Origin: Escherichia whittamii
GTDB taxonomy: Bacteria; Pseudomonadota; Gammaproteobacteria; Enterobacterales; Enterobacteriaceae
Direction of reading: 5' to 3'
DNA: 64,000 bases
NCBI RefSeq assembly: GCF_014836715.1
Contig: NZ_JACSQI010000017.1
Location: 1 to 64,000, forward strand
In this document: positions 19,687 through 31,828 of the stretch, piece after piece
Layout of the letters: each line of letters begins with the position of its first letter
Numbering within the stretch: position 1 is the first letter of the stretch
The notes under the pieces: model-generated
The model's input: only the letters and a program-made list of their open reading frames with translations
Database searches by the model: none
What the model was told of the DNA's origin: nothing
Program-made: the position numbers and the translations under genes

Positions 19687-19711
19687 GCCGGACGCGTCAT
19701 CCGCGCCCGGC
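19687..19711 (-). terminator. Terminator of yegP
   Basis: On the minus strand the stem GCCGG(GC)GCG.../CGC(G)TCCGGC is followed by TTTATTT, just after the yegP stop codon. Confidence 0.65.
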
Positions 19712-19718
19712 ACAATGA

Positions 19719-20051
19719 TTAAGTCTTATCTTTCACCGTCTGACTTACGCCATTGGTTTTTACAGAAGCAATTCCGACTTCGCGTGATTGAGCGGTAGCA
19801 TACATCTGGCTGGAGCCAATTATCTGATGATTGGCAGCTTTCAAATTGAAATAAAACTTGCCGTTGCTCGCCGTTTTTTTCTCATAGCGTTCATCCTGCG
19901 GACTGTTGCTTTGTACCGAGGCAATACCCTTTTCCGCAGAGGCTTTTGAGGCATACAATTCGCTTGTGAGAATGGTTTCTCCGTTCCCCGCTTTTAACAC
20001 AAAACGGAACTGATTATCACTGCTCTTATTAAGTTCAAACCAACCAGCCAT
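19719..20051 (-). CDS. yegP: YegP, DUF1508 tandem-repeat protein
   Basis: 110 residues made of two DUF1508 repeats of about 50 residues each: GWFELNKSSDNQFRFVLKAG with GIASVQSN, and then GKFYFNLKAANHQIIGSS with GIASVKTN. Small, soluble, no signal peptide. Function is unknown; the family is found in many proteobacteria. Single gene with its own terminator. Confidence 0.93.
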   Translation of the reverse strand: MAGWFELNKSSDNQFRFVLKAGNGETILTSELYASKASAEKGIASVQSNSPQDERYEKKTASNGKFYFNLKAANHQIIGSSQMYATAQSREVGIASVKTNGVSQTVKDKT

Positions 20052-20206
20052 ATTGACTCCTTGCTTGAAATTGCGTATCGAAAACAGTATGTAACGACCT
20101 AAGTATGGGTGATATTCAGGTGGTTGCCAATCAGGGGAATACCCTCTAATACATGGGGGAGATTACTGATAAATATGCTGGAATCTGAATACGAGCACGG
20201 CTTTAT

Positions 20207-20227
20207 CCCTCTCTTTTTCAGAGAGGG
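20207..20227. terminator. Hairpin after the baeR stop
   Basis: A perfect 8 bp inverted repeat CCCTCTCT/AGAGAGGG with loop TTTTC, between baeR and yegP. There is no long T-run on the minus strand, so efficiency is uncertain. Confidence 0.5.
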
Positions 20228-20294
20228 TAATAATACTCAGTGGGCGAGGGTACAGTCCGCGTTGTAATTTGAAACTGCCATCATAAAGAACAGG

Positions 20295-21017
20295 TTAAAC
20301 AATACGGCAGGCGTCAGCTTCCCAACGGTAACCGACACCGTAAACGGCACGGATAAATGACTGTTCGGCGTCGAGAGATTCTAGTTTGCGGCGCAGGTTC
20401 TTAATGTGGCTGTCGATAGTTCGGTCGGTTACCACGCGGTAGTCGTCGTAAAGATGATTGAGCAATTGTTCGCGGGAGAATACTTTACCTGGCTCATGGG
20501 AGAGCGTTTTCAACAGGCGAAATTCCGCGGGTGTCAGATCAAGCAGTTTGCCTCGCCATGAAGCCTGAAAACGACCTTCGTCGATAATCAACGGGCTTTC
20601 GGTATCCTGTTGCTGCAACTCACGCTGCGGTTTGCAGCGGCGCAAAATGGTTTTAACGCGCGCGACTACTTCACGCGGGCTGTAAGGCTTGCAGATATAA
20701 TCATCAGCACCAATTTCCAGCCCCAGCAGGCGATCGATCTCTTCGATTTTCGCCGTCACCATCACAATTGGGACATCGGAAAAACGACGAATTTCCCGGC
20801 ATAGCGTCAGACCATCGGTACCTGGCAACATCAGATCCAACAGGATCAGATCCGGCGGCGTCTGGCGCACATACGGCAGTACCTGATCGCCGTGGCTGAT
20901 AAGCATTGGCGCGTAGCTCGCGGCACGCAGATAATCAATGAGCAACTGCCCAAGCTTAGGTTCATCTTCCACGATTAAAATGCGTGGCGTGTTTTCGTCG
21001 ATGGGTAACTCGGTCAT
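20295..21017 (-). CDS. baeR: BaeR, envelope-stress response regulator
   Basis: A 240-residue OmpR-type regulator. The receiver domain (about 12-125) carries the acidic pair in IVEDEP, phospho-acceptor Asp61 in [10 protein letters not shown], and the lysine in ICKPYSPRE. The C-terminal winged helix (about 135-235) has [13 protein letters not shown] as its recognition helix. With BaeS it responds to envelope stress, indole, flavonoids and metals, and activates mdtABCD-baeSR, acrD and spy. It starts within the baeS stop (ATGA), last gene of the operon. Confidence 0.97.
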   Translation of the reverse strand: MTELPIDENTPRILIVEDEPKLGQLLIDYLRAASYAPMLISHGDQVLPYVRQTPPDLILLDLMLPGTDGLTLCREIRRFSDVPIVMVTAKIEEIDRLLGLEIGADDYICKPYSPREVVARVKTILRRCKPQRELQQQDTESPLIIDEGRFQASWRGKLLDLTPAEFRLLKTLSHEPGKVFSREQLLNHLYDDYRVVTDRTIDSHIKNLRRKLESLDAEQSFIRAVYGVGYRWEADACRIV

Positions 21018-22417
21018 GCTTCTCCCTGTAAATCTCGTTCCAGCGGTAACTCTACTGTAATGCTTACCCCGCCAAAAGGCGAATGGGCGGCAAGAATGCG
21101 GCCATTATGCGCTTCAACGATGTTAACGCAAATCGCCAGCCCCAGCCCGGAACCGCCGCTGGCACGGTTGCGGGAACCTTCGGTACGATAAAAACGCTCA
21201 AACAATTTTTGCAGCTGATCGTCGCTGACGCCCGGCGCGCTGTCGGCAAAGGTCAGTCGCACTGTTTTATCGTGCTGTTCGGCGGAGATTTGCAGGCTGC
21301 CGCCGCTGTCGGTATAGCGCAGGCTGTTTTCCAGTAAGTTATTGAACAACTGCATTAAACGGTCGCGATCGCCAAATACGGTAATGCTGTCTGGCAGGGC
21401 AAATTGCAGTTTCAGGCCACGACTGGCGAATCGTTCGCGAAATGCGCCGCCCGCCACTTCCAGCAGAGGGATCAAATCTACCGGTGCTTTTTGATAGGCG
21501 AGGGCGCCTTCATCAGACATCGACAACTGATGGAGATCGTCCACCAGTTTGGTCAGCGTTCCGACTTCTGCCTGCAAAGACGCCACCGTCTCGGGGGTGA
21601 ACTTACGCACGCCATCCTGAATAGCTTCCAGTTCACCGCGAAGTACCGCCAGTGGTGTACGCAATTCGTGAGAGATATCGGCCATAAAATCGCGGCGCAT
21701 CTGCTGGTTTTTCTCCAGCGTGCTGGCGAGTTGGTTGAAATCTTGTGCCAGCTTGCCCAGTTCATCTTCGCTGGTGGGCGTCACGCGAGTGGTGAAATCG
21801 CCCGCCGCCAGTTTGTGCGTGCCATCGACTAACCGTTTGACGGGGGCCAACAGACCGCGCGCCAGCAGGAAGGTGGCACATGCTGCGAGTAAGGTTGCCA
21901 GAGCGACAATCAGCCAACTGGTTTGCCGTTGCTGTTTATCGAAATTGATATCTGTGTTGCGGGTTAACCGTTCAACGGGTGAGGCGATCACTGCGCCAAC
22001 CTCCATCCCATTGACCAAAATTGGCCGTCGCGAGCCGTCCGGCGGAATGGGGGCGCGCGGACCAACCAGAACTTTGTTGTTTTGATCAACTACCCAGAAC
22101 TGGGTGCGCCAGCCGTGCGGCGGCATCCCGGGGCCGGGTTTGTCTTCTGAATTATCATGCTCAAATGAACGCAGGATCTGAAATACAAAGCGATCGTTGT
22201 TGCGCAGGAAGCGCCAGTTACCATGCTGCGCATACTGTTCGCCCAGAGCATCGCCAAGCATTTGCAGCCGCTGCTCATTGCCATGTTTGATGTAATCAAT
22301 AAATCCACGCTCAAAACTAATACGCACAGCCCAGTGCATACTGATCAGCAAGACGATGCAGGTGGCGAAAATCGCCAGAAACAGTTTGCCGGTAATACCG
22401 GGCCGCCAGAACTTCAT
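21014..22417 (-). CDS. baeS: BaeS, envelope-stress sensor histidine kinase
   Basis: 467 residues: a membrane segment at about 10-32, a periplasmic sensor region, a second membrane segment at about 167-187, HAMP (about 188-240), the H-box [13 protein letters not shown] with His250, and a C-terminal ATPase domain ([12 protein letters not shown]-box, DSAPGVSD and [11 protein letters not shown]-boxes). The ATG at 22417 gives the family length and the expected N-terminus; it overlaps the mdtD stop by four bases. Confidence 0.97.
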   Translation of the reverse strand: MKFWRPGITGKLFLAIFATCIVLLISMHWAVRISFERGFIDYIKHGNEQRLQMLGDALGEQYAQHGNWRFLRNNDRFVFQILRSFEHDNSEDKPGPGMPPHGWRTQFWVVDQNNKVLVGPRAPIPPDGSRRPILVNGMEVGAVIASPVERLTRNTDINFDKQQRQTSWLIVALATLLAACATFLLARGLLAPVKRLVDGTHKLAAGDFTTRVTPTSEDELGKLAQDFNQLASTLEKNQQMRRDFMADISHELRTPLAVLRGELEAIQDGVRKFTPETVASLQAEVGTLTKLVDDLHQLSMSDEGALAYQKAPVDLIPLLEVAGGAFRERFASRGLKLQFALPDSITVFGDRDRLMQLFNNLLENSLRYTDSGGSLQISAEQHDKTVRLTFADSAPGVSDDQLQKLFERFYRTEGSRNRASGGSGLGLAICVNIVEAHNGRILAAHSPFGGVSITVELPLERDLQGEA

Positions 22418-23829
22418 TGAGTGCTCCTTTTGCGCCGCGAAATAGCCACATTTTGATGCGTATCGTTCGGAACTCTGGCAAAGATGAACGCCGGAAGGGC
22501 GATGATAAACGCCATGCAAAGCCAGGTGTACATAAAGACGGTTTGTGTGGTGCCGCTGTCGACGCTGACATGCTGCGAACCAAAAAGCCCCAGCAACAGC
22601 CCGGCAATGGTCACGCCAATACTCATCGACAGTTGCATAATCATCGACAGCAGGCTGTTGCCGCTGCTCGCCAGATTGTCTGGCAGATCTTTCAGCGTTA
22701 GGGTGTTCATGGAGGAGAAACGGGTCGAGTTGACCATCCCTTGTAAAAACAGGACGAATGGTAAAGCGTAGTACCAGCCCAGCAGCGCGGTGGTCATAAA
22801 CAGTAGGGTGACCAGCGACAGGCCCAGCGTGGTCGCCACCAGTACCCGACGATAACCAAAGCGGTTAACCACCTGCACCACAATTCGCTTCATCCCCATA
22901 CTGCCAAGCACCATCGGGATCATCATCAATCCGGCATGGAACGGCGAAAAACCGAGGCCAATTTGCAGGAAAACCGGCGTCATAAAGGGTAACATGCCGC
23001 TGCCGACACGCCCGGCGAAGCTCCCCGCCAGACCGAGCGAGAAGGTGCGGGTGCGAAACAGTTTCAAGCTGAACAGAGCGCGGTGGTTGTTTCTGGCATG
23101 CAGCAGATAAAGCGCAATAGCTACCACGCCCACAGCTACCAGCACGGCGATGGTTAGCGGCGATAGTCCTGTACCTTTACTGCCATCCAGTGCCAGCGTT
23201 AATACCGCCATGCCAACCGCCAGTAACAGAAAGCCGGAGAGATCGAAACGCCGCGTCTGCATGGTGTAGTTCGGCATTAACATCAGCGTGGCGATCGCGC
23301 CGATAATCCCCACCGGAATGTTGATCAAAAAGATCCAGTGCCAGGAGGCGTACTCCACCAGTAAGCCGCCGAGCGCCGGACCAAGAAGTGGGCCGACCTG
23401 GCCGGGCAGCGTGACGAAGGTCATCGCTGCCATATATTGCTCGCGCGGAACAATTTTCATCACCGTTAGCCTGCCAACCGGCACCATCATCGCCCCGCCG
23501 ACGCCCTGTAACGCACGTGCCAGCAACAGTTCGTTCAGGGTGCCGGAAAGCGCGCAAAACAGCGAACCGAGGGTAAACAGCACGATGGCGGTAAAGAAAA
23601 TATTGCGCACGCCAACTTTGTCCGCCAGCCAGCCGCTGGCAGGCAGCATCACCGCCACGGTCAGCACATAAGAGACAATGACCATGTGCATATGCAGCGG
23701 GCTTTCCCCCAGGCTTTGCGCCATTGAGGGAAGGGCGGTGTTGACGATGGTGGTGTCCAGCGACTGCATAAAGAAGCCGAAAGCCACAATCCACAATTGC
23801 CAGCGGGTGCTGTCAGGAAGATCTGTCAT
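22414..23829 (-). CDS. mdtD: MdtD, DHA2-type MFS transporter
   Basis: A 471-residue, 14-segment major facilitator protein of the DHA2 drug-efflux group, with the N-terminal [17 protein letters not shown] signature. Although it is in the mdtABC operon, it is not needed for MdtABC drug export. The Salmonella orthologue has been described as an iron-citrate exporter. Its start directly abuts the mdtC stop (TAA then ATG). Confidence 0.95.
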   Translation of the reverse strand: MTDLPDSTRWQLWIVAFGFFMQSLDTTIVNTALPSMAQSLGESPLHMHMVIVSYVLTVAVMLPASGWLADKVGVRNIFFTAIVLFTLGSLFCALSGTLNELLLARALQGVGGAMMVPVGRLTVMKIVPREQYMAAMTFVTLPGQVGPLLGPALGGLLVEYASWHWIFLINIPVGIIGAIATLMLMPNYTMQTRRFDLSGFLLLAVGMAVLTLALDGSKGTGLSPLTIAVLVAVGVVAIALYLLHARNNHRALFSLKLFRTRTFSLGLAGSFAGRVGSGMLPFMTPVFLQIGLGFSPFHAGLMMIPMVLGSMGMKRIVVQVVNRFGYRRVLVATTLGLSLVTLLFMTTALLGWYYALPFVLFLQGMVNSTRFSSMNTLTLKDLPDNLASSGNSLLSMIMQLSMSIGVTIAGLLLGLFGSQHVSVDSGTTQTVFMYTWLCMAFIIALPAFIFARVPNDTHQNVAISRRKRSTQ

Positions 23830-26800
23830 TTACTCGGTTACCGTTTCTTTAGATTTTCGCGAAAAACGCAGCTGCAGACGGTCGAAAAAGAGATACACCA
23901 CCGGCGTGGTATACAGCGTCAGGAGCTGACTCATTACCAGACCGCCGACAATAGTTATCCCCAAGGGTTGACGCAGCTCCGAGCCGTCACCGCCCGACAA
24001 TACCAGCGGCAGCGCGCCAAACAGCGCCGCCAGTGTAGTCATCATAATCGGGCGAAAACGCAGCAGGCAGGCCTGGAAAATAGCTTCCTGCGGCGTCAGG
24101 TTACCGTGCCGTTGGGCTTCGAGGGCAAAATCGACCATCATAATGGCGTTTTTCTTCACAATGCCGATTAATAGCATGATCCCTATCAGGGCGATTAGGC
24201 TGAACGGGGCATTGAACAGCTCCAGCGCAAGCAGCGCCCCGACGCCCGCCGAAGGCAGGGTGGAGAGAATGGTCAGCGGATGCACGTAACTCTCATACAG
24301 CATCCCCAACACGATATAAACCGTGGCGATCGCCGCAATAATCAGGATCACCTGCGAATTCATCGTCTCCTGGAATACCTGTGCCGTTCCGGCAAAACTG
24401 CCGCGCACTGTGGAAGGCACGCCAAGCTGGGTCATTGCACGGTCGATTGCCGCACTGGCATCTGAGAGCGACTTCCCGGTCGGCAGGTTGAACGAGATGG
24501 TCGAAGCTGCCGATAATCCCTGATGATTCACCGACAGTGGCGCGTTCGCTGGTTGCCATTTGGCAAAATACGACAGCGGGATCGCTTTGCCTTCGTTATT
24601 AATGACGAACATTTTTTCCAGCGCGCTGATGTCCTGGGTATAGCGCGGATCCACTTCCATCACCACTTTATACTGGTTCATCGGCTGGTAAATGGTCGAG
24701 ATTTGCCGCTGACCGAAGGCGTTATTTAACAGGCTATTGGCAGCCTGCACGTCGATCCCCAGCCGCGCCATGGTGTCGCGGTCGTAAACCAGATTCATCT
24801 CCGCGCCATTGTCCTGCTGGTCGGAGTTTACGTCCGCCAGTTCCGGCAACGTTGCCAGTTTTTTGCGGATTTTCGGCTCCCATTCGCGCAGCGCCGCCAG
24901 GTCGTCAGAGAGCAACGTGTACTGGTAACTGGCGTTCGACTGACGTCCGCCAACACGAATATCCTGTACTGCCATCAAAAACAGATTCGCCCCCGGCTCT
25001 TTCGCCAGTTTCACGCGCAGACGGTCGATAATTTGCTGCGCCGTTTCGCTGCGTTCGTCGCGTGGTTTCAGCGTGATAAACATCATCCCACTGTTAACGC
25101 GCGAACCGCCGGTAAAGCCGGTGACATTATCCACCGCCGGATCGTCACGAATAATTTTCATGAAGTCCTGCAACTTGCCGCGCATCGCCTGAAACGAAAT
25201 ACTTTGGTCAGCTTGTATTCCGCCCATCAGTACGCCGGTGTCCTGCTCCGGAAAGAAAGTTTTCGGGATTGAGATATACAACCAGATATTGAGCGCGATA
25301 GTACCAAGCAGCACCACGCCCACCAGACGGGTATGGTTGAGAACCCATTTCAGCGACTTGCCGTAGCCTTGTTGCAGCGCAACCAGCATCCGACCAAAAC
25401 CACGCAGACGCTTTTGTTCGCGCGGCTTGCTCGCTTTCAGCATCCAGCCGCACATCATCGGCGTTAATGTCAGAGAAACCAGCAGCGAAATACCGATGGC
25501 GACTGAAAGCGTAACGGCAAACTCGCGTAACAGACGACCATGCAATCCGCCCATCAACAGCAGCGGCAGGAACACCGCCACCAGTGACAAGCTCATCGAC
25601 AACACCGTAAAGCCAACTTCACGGGTGCCTTGCAGTGCGGCTTGCAACGGTTTCATCCCCGCTTCCAGATGACGGGCAATGTTTTCCAGCACCACGATGG
25701 CGTCATCCACGACAAAGCCAGTGGCGATGGTGAGTGCCATTAACGAAAGGTTATTGAGACTGAAACCGCACAGATACATCGCCGCAAACGTACCAATCAG
25801 CGAAACCGGCACCGCAACGGCGGGAATGATGGTGGCGCGACCCGAGCGCAGGAATAAAAAGACCACCAGAATTACCAGCGCCACCGAGATAATCAGCGTT
25901 TGCTCGACTTCTTCCAGCGAGGCGCGAATGGTGGGGGAGCGATCCTGAGCAATTTGCAGATCAATCGCCGCCGGAATTGTCTCCTGCAACTCCGGTAATT
26001 TTGCCCGGATGCTGTCTACCGTCTGGATAATATTGGCTTCCGGCAGTTTGCGGATCATCAGCAAAATAGCTGGCTTGGCGTTGGTCATCCCGGCGTTACG
26101 CACATCCTGCACTGAGTCGGTCACCGTCGCCACATCGCCCAGACGAACGGCACCGCCGTTGTTGTAGTGAATAATCAGCGGCTGATATTCGGCGGCGGTT
26201 TTTAGCTCATCGTTGGTCTGGATCTGCCAGCGATGAGTGTCATCTTCCAGTGCGCCCTGCGGTTTACGCACGTTGGCATTGCTGATGGCGGTGCGTATAT
26301 CGTCCAGCGAGACGCCCTGATTAAACAGCGCCTGTGGATTCAGCCCGACGCGCACCGCAGGCAGCGAGCTGCCGCCGACATCGACATCACCGACGCCGTC
26401 GATTTGCGCAATCGTCGGCGCCAGTTGCGTTGAGGCGAAATCGTACAGTTCACCCTGGGAATAAGTATCGGACGTCAGCGTCAGGATCATAATTGGCGCA
26501 TCCGACGGGTTCGCTTTGCGATAGGTCGGACGGCTGGGCATCCCACTGGGCAGCAGGCTTTGTGCGGCGTTGATCGCAGCCTGTACATCACGCGCCGCGC
26601 CGTTGATATCCCGGTCAAAATCAAACTGCAAAATAATGCGCGTGCTGCCGAGCGAACTGCTGGAGGTCATTTCGCTGACCCCGGCAATGCGCCCAAGCGA
26701 TCGTTCCAGCGGTGTGGCAACGGAAGACGCCATTGTCTCCGGCGACGCACCGGGTAGCGAGGCGCTGACCATGATCACTGGAAAATCGACCTGTGGCAGC

Positions 26801-26907
26801 GGGGCCACCGGCAGCATACGGAAACCCAGTATGCCGCACAGGGTAATGGCGACCGACAGTAAAACCGTCGCCACTGGGCGATAAATGAAGAGGGCAAAAA
26901 ACTTCAC
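23830..26907 (-). CDS. mdtC: MdtC, RND multidrug efflux subunit
   Basis: A 1025-residue RND inner-membrane pump subunit with 12 membrane segments and two large periplasmic loops. The proton-relay stretch [15 protein letters not shown] (two aspartates in segment 4) and the C-terminal [17 protein letters not shown] are clear. It assembles with MdtB as a B2C heterotrimer with MdtA and TolC, exporting bile salts, novobiocin and others. It starts with GTG directly after the mdtB TAA. Confidence 0.97.
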   Translation of the reverse strand: MKFFALFIYRPVATVLLSVAITLCGILGFRMLPVAPLPQVDFPVIMVSASLPGASPETMASSVATPLERSLGRIAGVSEMTSSSSLGSTRIILQFDFDRDINGAARDVQAAINAAQSLLPSGMPSRPTYRKANPSDAPIMILTLTSDTYSQGELYDFASTQLAPTIAQIDGVGDVDVGGSSLPAVRVGLNPQALFNQGVSLDDIRTAISNANVRKPQGALEDDTHRWQIQTNDELKTAAEYQPLIIHYNNGGAVRLGDVATVTDSVQDVRNAGMTNAKPAILLMIRKLPEANIIQTVDSIRAKLPELQETIPAAIDLQIAQDRSPTIRASLEEVEQTLIISVALVILVVFLFLRSGRATIIPAVAVPVSLIGTFAAMYLCGFSLNNLSLMALTIATGFVVDDAIVVLENIARHLEAGMKPLQAALQGTREVGFTVLSMSLSLVAVFLPLLLMGGLHGRLLREFAVTLSVAIGISLLVSLTLTPMMCGWMLKASKPREQKRLRGFGRMLVALQQGYGKSLKWVLNHTRLVGVVLLGTIALNIWLYISIPKTFFPEQDTGVLMGGIQADQSISFQAMRGKLQDFMKIIRDDPAVDNVTGFTGGSRVNSGMMFITLKPRDERSETAQQIIDRLRVKLAKEPGANLFLMAVQDIRVGGRQSNASYQYTLLSDDLAALREWEPKIRKKLATLPELADVNSDQQDNGAEMNLVYDRDTMARLGIDVQAANSLLNNAFGQRQISTIYQPMNQYKVVMEVDPRYTQDISALEKMFVINNEGKAIPLSYFAKWQPANAPLSVNHQGLSAASTISFNLPTGKSLSDASAAIDRAMTQLGVPSTVRGSFAGTAQVFQETMNSQVILIIAAIATVYIVLGMLYESYVHPLTILSTLPSAGVGALLALELFNAPFSLIALIGIMLLIGIVKKNAIMMVDFALEAQRHGNLTPQEAIFQACLLRFRPIMMTTLAALFGALPLVLSGGDGSELRQPLGITIVGGLVMSQLLTLYTTPVVYLFFDRLQLRFSRKSKETVTE

Positions 26908-29900
26908 TTACGCCTCCTCTTCATGACGGGCAAAGCGGCTTTTGGTCCACAATGCCAGACGGTCGAACAGCAGATAAATCACCGGCGTGGTGAACAGCGT
27001 CAATACCTGGCTGACAACCAGACCACCGACCATACCAATGCCTAACGGACGACGCAGTTCCGCGCCGACTCCGGTACTCAACATCAGCGGCAGCGCGCCG
27101 AGCAGTGCCGCCAGAGTGGTCATCAGGATCGGCCGAAAACGCAGCAGGCAGGCCTGATAGATGGCATCGCGCGGTGACATACCTTGCTCGCGCTCGGCAG
27201 CCAGCGCGAAGTCGATCATCATGATGGCGTTCTTCTTCACGATACCAATCAGCAAAATAATGCCGATAATAGCGATCACATCCAGTTCGCTACCGGCAAT
27301 CAGTAACGCCAGTAGTGCGCCGACCCCTGCCGTTGGCAACGTCGAGAGAATAGTGATCGGATGAATAAAGCTTTCGTACAAAATGCCGAGCACGATATAC
27401 ATCGCCACTACTGCCGCGACAATCAGCCAGACAGTGCTGCCCAAAGCCGACTGGAAGGCGAGAGTGCTGCCCTGGAATTGTGTGGTGATATCCACCGGCA
27501 GATTCAGCGTCTTCTCGGTGTCCATAATCGCCTGCACCGCATCGCCCAGCGAATAGTTATCCGGCACATTAAAGGAGATGGTGGTGACCGGGAACTGATC
27601 CAGATGGTTGATGGAGAGCGGCGCGAAACGCTGCTCAATTTTGGCTATCGAGCTAAGTGGCACCACACCGCCGTCGCTGCTGGTCAGGCGAATGGTATCC
27701 AGCGCCGCAAGCCCAGGGGTATTTTCCGTGTTGTGCTCCAGCACCACGCGATACTGGTTGGCCTGAGTATAAATAGTGGAAATCAGTCGCTGACCAAACG
27801 CGTTGTACAGGGCGTTATCGACATCCGCCATGCTGATCCCCAGACGGCTGGCGCTGTCGCGATCAACATTGACATACGCCACCAGACCTTTGTCCTGCCA
27901 GTCGCTGGAGACATCAGAGAGCTGCGGCAGTTGCTGGAGTTTTTCCATCAGCTGCGGCACCCAGGTACTGAGCGCATCCAGTGACGTGGCCTGTAATGTA
28001 AACTGGTACTGCGTGCGGCTGACCTGAGTATCAATAGTCAGGTCCTGCGTCGGTTGCAAGAAGAGATCGACGCCCGGCACTTTATCCACCGCCGTTTGCA
28101 GACGGGCGATGACTTTTTGTACCCGGTCATCACGTTCATTCAGCGGTTTGAGGTTGATCTGCAAACGCGCACTGTTCAGCGACGGGTTAGTGCCATCAAC
28201 GCCAACAAATGAGGTCAGACTTTGCACCGCTGGATCTTGCAAAATTACGTCCGCAACCTGGCGTTGCCGCTGTGCCATATTGGCAAAGGAGCTGGATTGC
28301 GGTGCCTGCAGGGTACCCTGAATAATGCCGTTGTCCTGCACCGGGAAGAAGCCTTTCGGAATGAATACCCACAGCAACACACTAAGCAGCAGCGTACTGA
28401 GCGCCACGCTTAAGGTCAGCCACGGATGATTCAGCACTTTCGCAAGCCCCCGACCGTAGGCGGCGATTATCCTGTCGAACATTTTTTCCGAGGCCCGGGA
28501 GAAGCGGTTCTGTTTACGCAGCGACTCCTGACTGAGCATCCGCGCGCACATCATCGGCGTCAGGGTCAGCGACACCACGGCCGAGATCAAAATCGCTACC
28601 GCCAGAGTAATGGCAAATTCGCGGAACAGTCGCCCGACGATATCGCCCATAAACAGCAGTGGGATCAGCACTGCAATCAGCGAGAAGGTCAGAGAGATAA
28701 TGGTAAAACCGATTTCGCCTGCGCCTTTGAGCGCCGCCGCCAACGGTTTTTCGCCTTTTTCGATATAGCGCGAAATGTTTTCGATCACCACGATGGCGTC
28801 ATCGACCACAAATCCGGTGGCGATAGTTAACGCCATCAGCGTCAGGTTATTAATCGAAAAATCGAGAAACACCATGACCGCGAAGGTGCCGATTAATGAC
28901 AGCGGCACTGCGACGCCTGGAATGATGGTTGCCGGAATATTGCGCAAAAACAGGTAGATAATCATGACTACCAGCGCGATTGCCATCATCAGCTCAAACT
29001 GGGTATCGTCAACCGATGCGCGGATATTGGTGGTGCGATCGGAAAGTACCGTCACTTTTACCGATTTCGGCAGACTCTCAGTGAGCTGCGGCAGCATCTG
29101 CCGAATACTGTCGGCGGTAGAGATAATGTTGGCACCAGGCTGGCGCTGAACATTCATCACGATAGCCTGTTCTTTATTCGCCCACGCGCCAAGCCAGCTG
29201 TTTTCTGCGCCTTGTTCTACGGTTGCGACATCACCAAGACGAATCGGCGCGCCGTTCTGATAGGCGATTATCAGCTGACGATACTCTTCGGCGGATTGCA
29301 TCTGGTCGTTAGCGGAAAGCGTTACCGCGCGGGAAGGCCCGTCGAGGCTACCTTTAGCCGAGTTAACGTTAGCGCCGGTAATGGCGGTGCGCACGGTTTC
29401 GCTGGTCAGGCCGAGGGCGGCAATCGCCTGGGCGTTAAGTTTGACGCGAACAGCCGGACGCTGGCCGCCGGAAAGTGTCACCAGGCCGACGCCGGAAATC
29501 TGCGAGATTTTCTGCGCGACGCGGGTTTCCACCATATCTTCCACCTGCGTCATCGGCATGGCGGTTGAGGTGACGGCAAGCGTCATGATTGGCGGATCTG
29601 CCGGGTTCACTTTGCTGTAAACCGGTGGGTTAGGCAGATCGCCCGGTAACAGGTTAGTTGCGGCGTTAATCGCGGCCTGCACTTCCTGCTCGGCGACATC
29701 CAGCGGTAACGTTAGCTGGAACTGTAAGGTGATAACCGACGCGCCACCGGAACTTTGCGAAGACATCTGTTTCAGGCCGGACATCTGCCCGAACTGGCGT
29801 TCGAGTGGCGCAGTAACGGCAGAGGTCATGACATCCGGGCTGGCGCCAGGGTAGAGCGTGACCACCTGAATGGTCGGGTAGTCCACTTCCGGCAGCGCCG

Positions 29901-30030
29901 AAACGGGCAGGGCGCGATAACCGATAATCCCGGCGAGTAAGATCGCAACCATCAGCAGCGTGGTGGCGACAGGGCGCATAATAAACAGGCGCGACGGGCC
30001 GCCTGTGCTGCTCGGAGGTAACACCTGCAT
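26908..30030 (-). CDS. mdtB: MdtB, RND multidrug efflux subunit
   Basis: A 1040-residue RND subunit, paralogous to Mdt[19 protein letters not shown] at the start, [16 protein letters not shown] in segment 4, [15 protein letters not shown] in the C-terminal half. It forms the B2C trimer with MdtC. Its ATG shares one base with the mdtA stop codon (TGATG), showing coupling. Confidence 0.97.
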   Translation of the reverse strand: MQVLPPSSTGGPSRLFIMRPVATTLLMVAILLAGIIGYRALPVSALPEVDYPTIQVVTLYPGASPDVMTSAVTAPLERQFGQMSGLKQMSSQSSGGASVITLQFQLTLPLDVAEQEVQAAINAATNLLPGDLPNPPVYSKVNPADPPIMTLAVTSTAMPMTQVEDMVETRVAQKISQISGVGLVTLSGGQRPAVRVKLNAQAIAALGLTSETVRTAITGANVNSAKGSLDGPSRAVTLSANDQMQSAEEYRQLIIAYQNGAPIRLGDVATVEQGAENSWLGAWANKEQAIVMNVQRQPGANIISTADSIRQMLPQLTESLPKSVKVTVLSDRTTNIRASVDDTQFELMMAIALVVMIIYLFLRNIPATIIPGVAVPLSLIGTFAVMVFLDFSINNLTLMALTIATGFVVDDAIVVIENISRYIEKGEKPLAAALKGAGEIGFTIISLTFSLIAVLIPLLFMGDIVGRLFREFAITLAVAILISAVVSLTLTPMMCARMLSQESLRKQNRFSRASEKMFDRIIAAYGRGLAKVLNHPWLTLSVALSTLLLSVLLWVFIPKGFFPVQDNGIIQGTLQAPQSSSFANMAQRQRQVADVILQDPAVQSLTSFVGVDGTNPSLNSARLQINLKPLNERDDRVQKVIARLQTAVDKVPGVDLFLQPTQDLTIDTQVSRTQYQFTLQATSLDALSTWVPQLMEKLQQLPQLSDVSSDWQDKGLVAYVNVDRDSASRLGISMADVDNALYNAFGQRLISTIYTQANQYRVVLEHNTENTPGLAALDTIRLTSSDGGVVPLSSIAKIEQRFAPLSINHLDQFPVTTISFNVPDNYSLGDAVQAIMDTEKTLNLPVDITTQFQGSTLAFQSALGSTVWLIVAAVVAMYIVLGILYESFIHPITILSTLPTAGVGALLALLIAGSELDVIAIIGIILLIGIVKKNAIMMIDFALAAEREQGMSPRDAIYQACLLRFRPILMTTLAALLGALPLMLSTGVGAELRRPLGIGMVGGLVVSQVLTLFTTPVIYLLFDRLALWTKSRFARHEEEA

Positions 30031-31277
30031 CAGGAGCGAGCTCCTTTTTTCGCGTATTCGCGGCTGGTGGCTTTCTCTTCCGGTGCGGTGGTGCTCTGGG
30101 CTTCCACCACTTCCACTTTCGCCCCTTCGGTCAGGCGATCAATCCCATCCGTCACCACGCGGTCGCCCGCAGAAATACCTGCGCGGATCACCACTTTCTG
30201 GCTGTCCTGAATGCCCGGCGTCACCAGATGTTTGCTGACCTTATTCTCGCTATTCAACACCCAGACAAAGTGACCTTCGTTGCCCATTTGCAGTGCGGCG
30301 GTGGGGATCACCACCGCGTTTTGTTCGGTGTCGACTAACATGCGGGCGTTAACAAACTGATTGGGGAAAAGCGCATCATCCTGATTATTAAAGCGAGCTT
30401 TCACTTTAATGGTACCGGTAGTGGCATCGATTTGATTATCAAGACTTAACAGTGTGCCTTCACTTAACTTCTTCGAGTTGGTGCGATCCCAGGCTTCAAC
30501 CACCAACGGCTTTCCGGCTTTTTGTGCCTGGATGACAGTAGCAATATCACTTTCCGGCAGGGTAAAGAGCAAATCGATAGGATGCGTCTGGGTGATCACT
30601 ACAATCCCGGTGGTGTCGCCACTGGAGATTTGGTTACCAACATCAACCTGCTTCAGGCCAACGCGACCATCGACTGGCGCAGTAATCCGGCTCCAGTCGA
30701 GTTGCAGTTGTGCGCTGGCGACGCTCGCTTCATCGGCTTTAATGGTGCCTTCGGTTTCACTGACCAGCGCCTGTTGGGCATCGAGTTCCTGACGAGATAC
30801 GAGGTTGGTTTTTGCCAACTGCTGATAACGCGCCAGGTCACGGCGGGCGTTGGCAAGTGTGGCTTTATCTTTTGCCAGTTGCCCCTGGGCCTGGGCGAGT
30901 GCGACTTTAAACTGACTGGGGTCAATCTCTGCCAGTAAATCGCCTGCTTTTACCTGCTGGCCTTCCTGGAAATGTAACGCCATCAGTTGACCATCTACGC
31001 GGCTGCGCACCGTAACGGTGTTAGCAGCGGTAATAGTGCCAAGCCCGGTGAGATAACGCGGAACCGCCTGTTCCACGGCGGTTGCCGCCTGAACTGGCGC
31101 TAAAGGGCCGGAACGCATACCACGGCGCCCCCCCGCAGGTGGGTGCTGCGCTTGTTTCGTCGCACCTGGTGCTGCGCTCTGGGATTCATTGCGGCCTTGC
31201 CAGAACCAGAATGCGGCGATGGCGGCGATAACCACCACGATTACGATTACCCAACGGGATTTATAACTGCCTTTCAT
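30030..31277 (-). CDS. mdtA: MdtA, periplasmic adaptor of MdtABC efflux pump
   Basis: A 415-residue membrane fusion protein: N-terminal membrane anchor (about residues 9-26), lipoyl halves around [20 protein letters not shown] and [15 protein letters not shown], an alpha-hairpin coiled coil (about 120-190, [20 protein letters not shown]) and a beta-barrel domain. It links MdtBC to TolC. The ATG at 31277 is used because the 43 upstream residues in frame lie over the promoter and BaeR box. First gene of the operon. Confidence 0.96.
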   Translation of the reverse strand: MKGSYKSRWVIVIVVVIAAIAAFWFWQGRNESQSAAPGATKQAQHPPAGGRRGMRSGPLAPVQAATAVEQAVPRYLTGLGTITAANTVTVRSRVDGQLMALHFQEGQQVKAGDLLAEIDPSQFKVALAQAQGQLAKDKATLANARRDLARYQQLAKTNLVSRQELDAQQALVSETEGTIKADEASVASAQLQLDWSRITAPVDGRVGLKQVDVGNQISSGDTTGIVVITQTHPIDLLFTLPESDIATVIQAQKAGKPLVVEAWDRTNSKKLSEGTLLSLDNQIDATTGTIKVKARFNNQDDALFPNQFVNARMLVDTEQNAVVIPTAALQMGNEGHFVWVLNSENKVSKHLVTPGIQDSQKVVIRAGISAGDRVVTDGIDRLTEGAKVEVVEAQSTTAPEEKATSREYAKKGARS

Positions 31278-31330
31278 CGTTAAGAGTTTCTCTTCCTGAA
31301 ACGTTTCGCGGAATGATACTAGTGTAGCCA

Positions 31331-31348
31331 GCCAATAAGGGAGAAAAA
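31331..31348 (-). promoter_or_regulatory. BaeR box upstream of mdtA
   Basis: On the minus strand TTTTTCTCCCTTATTGGC matches the published BaeR consensus TTTTTCTCCATDATTGGC at all but one position. It is followed by TACACT (possible -10) and lies 54 bp upstream of the mdtA start. Confidence 0.88.
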
Positions 31349-31512
31349 TGGAGGAATTATGAAACAGTTTCGGGAATCGTCTGAATGACGGGTACTTTGC
31401 GAGCACGCATCCAGTAATGACACACGAAACTATTTTTTCCGCAAGTCAGCGATAGACTGCATTCAGGGCGAAAGGAGGTAGGCCGACGATTTCAGCGGGA
31501 TGCTGAAACGGG

Positions 31513-31652
31513 AAAGCCCCTCCCGAGGAAGGGGCCTTAAATAAGGAAAGGGTCATGATGAAGTGGATCATCATCGTGGTGCTCTTAGTGATTAGCTTCC
31601 CGGCTTACTAAGACTACCAGGGCGGGGGAAACCCCGCTCAACCCTCACTCCT
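31513..31652 (-). ncRNA. Sib-family antisense RNA
   Basis: The minus strand opposite the ibs ORF carries the Sib pattern: a GC-rich 5' hairpin (GCGGGGTTTCCCCCGC), the full complement of the ibs frame and ribosome binding site, and a 3' terminator hairpin (GGCCCCTTCC/GGGAGGGGC with T's). Ends are approximate. In K-12 two copies (sibA, sibB) lie here; only one is seen in this sequence. Confidence 0.8.
31555..31611 (+). CDS. Ibs-family hydrophobic toxic peptide
   Basis: 18 codons: MMK, a hydrophobic core IIIVVLLVIS, then FPAY and stop. It has the family pattern (charged start, one membrane segment, aromatic tail) and is preceded by GGAAAGGG. The encoded peptide is a type I toxin that depolarises the inner membrane; the Sib RNA on the other strand represses it. 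Family members are 18-19 residues. The A or B copy number cannot be assigned. Confidence 0.85.
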   Translation: MMKWIIIVVLLVISFPAY

Positions 31653-31828
31653 GAAAGTATGTCACTCCGCCCTTACTGTCAATCGACGACTCTTCGTTCT
31701 TGCGAGGCGAATAGCAAAATTATCTGCGCCGCCGGGCCTAATTCTGAAAATGTCTTCGTTTGCTCTTATTTCATTATTGCAGTCGCTATGATACCGGACC
31801 TCAATAATTCTCTAAGAAAGGACCTCTT

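Noticed and set aside
26905..26910. mdtC apparently lacking a start codon
   Set aside because: A GTG start directly follows the mdtB TAA and gives the family length and N-terminus.
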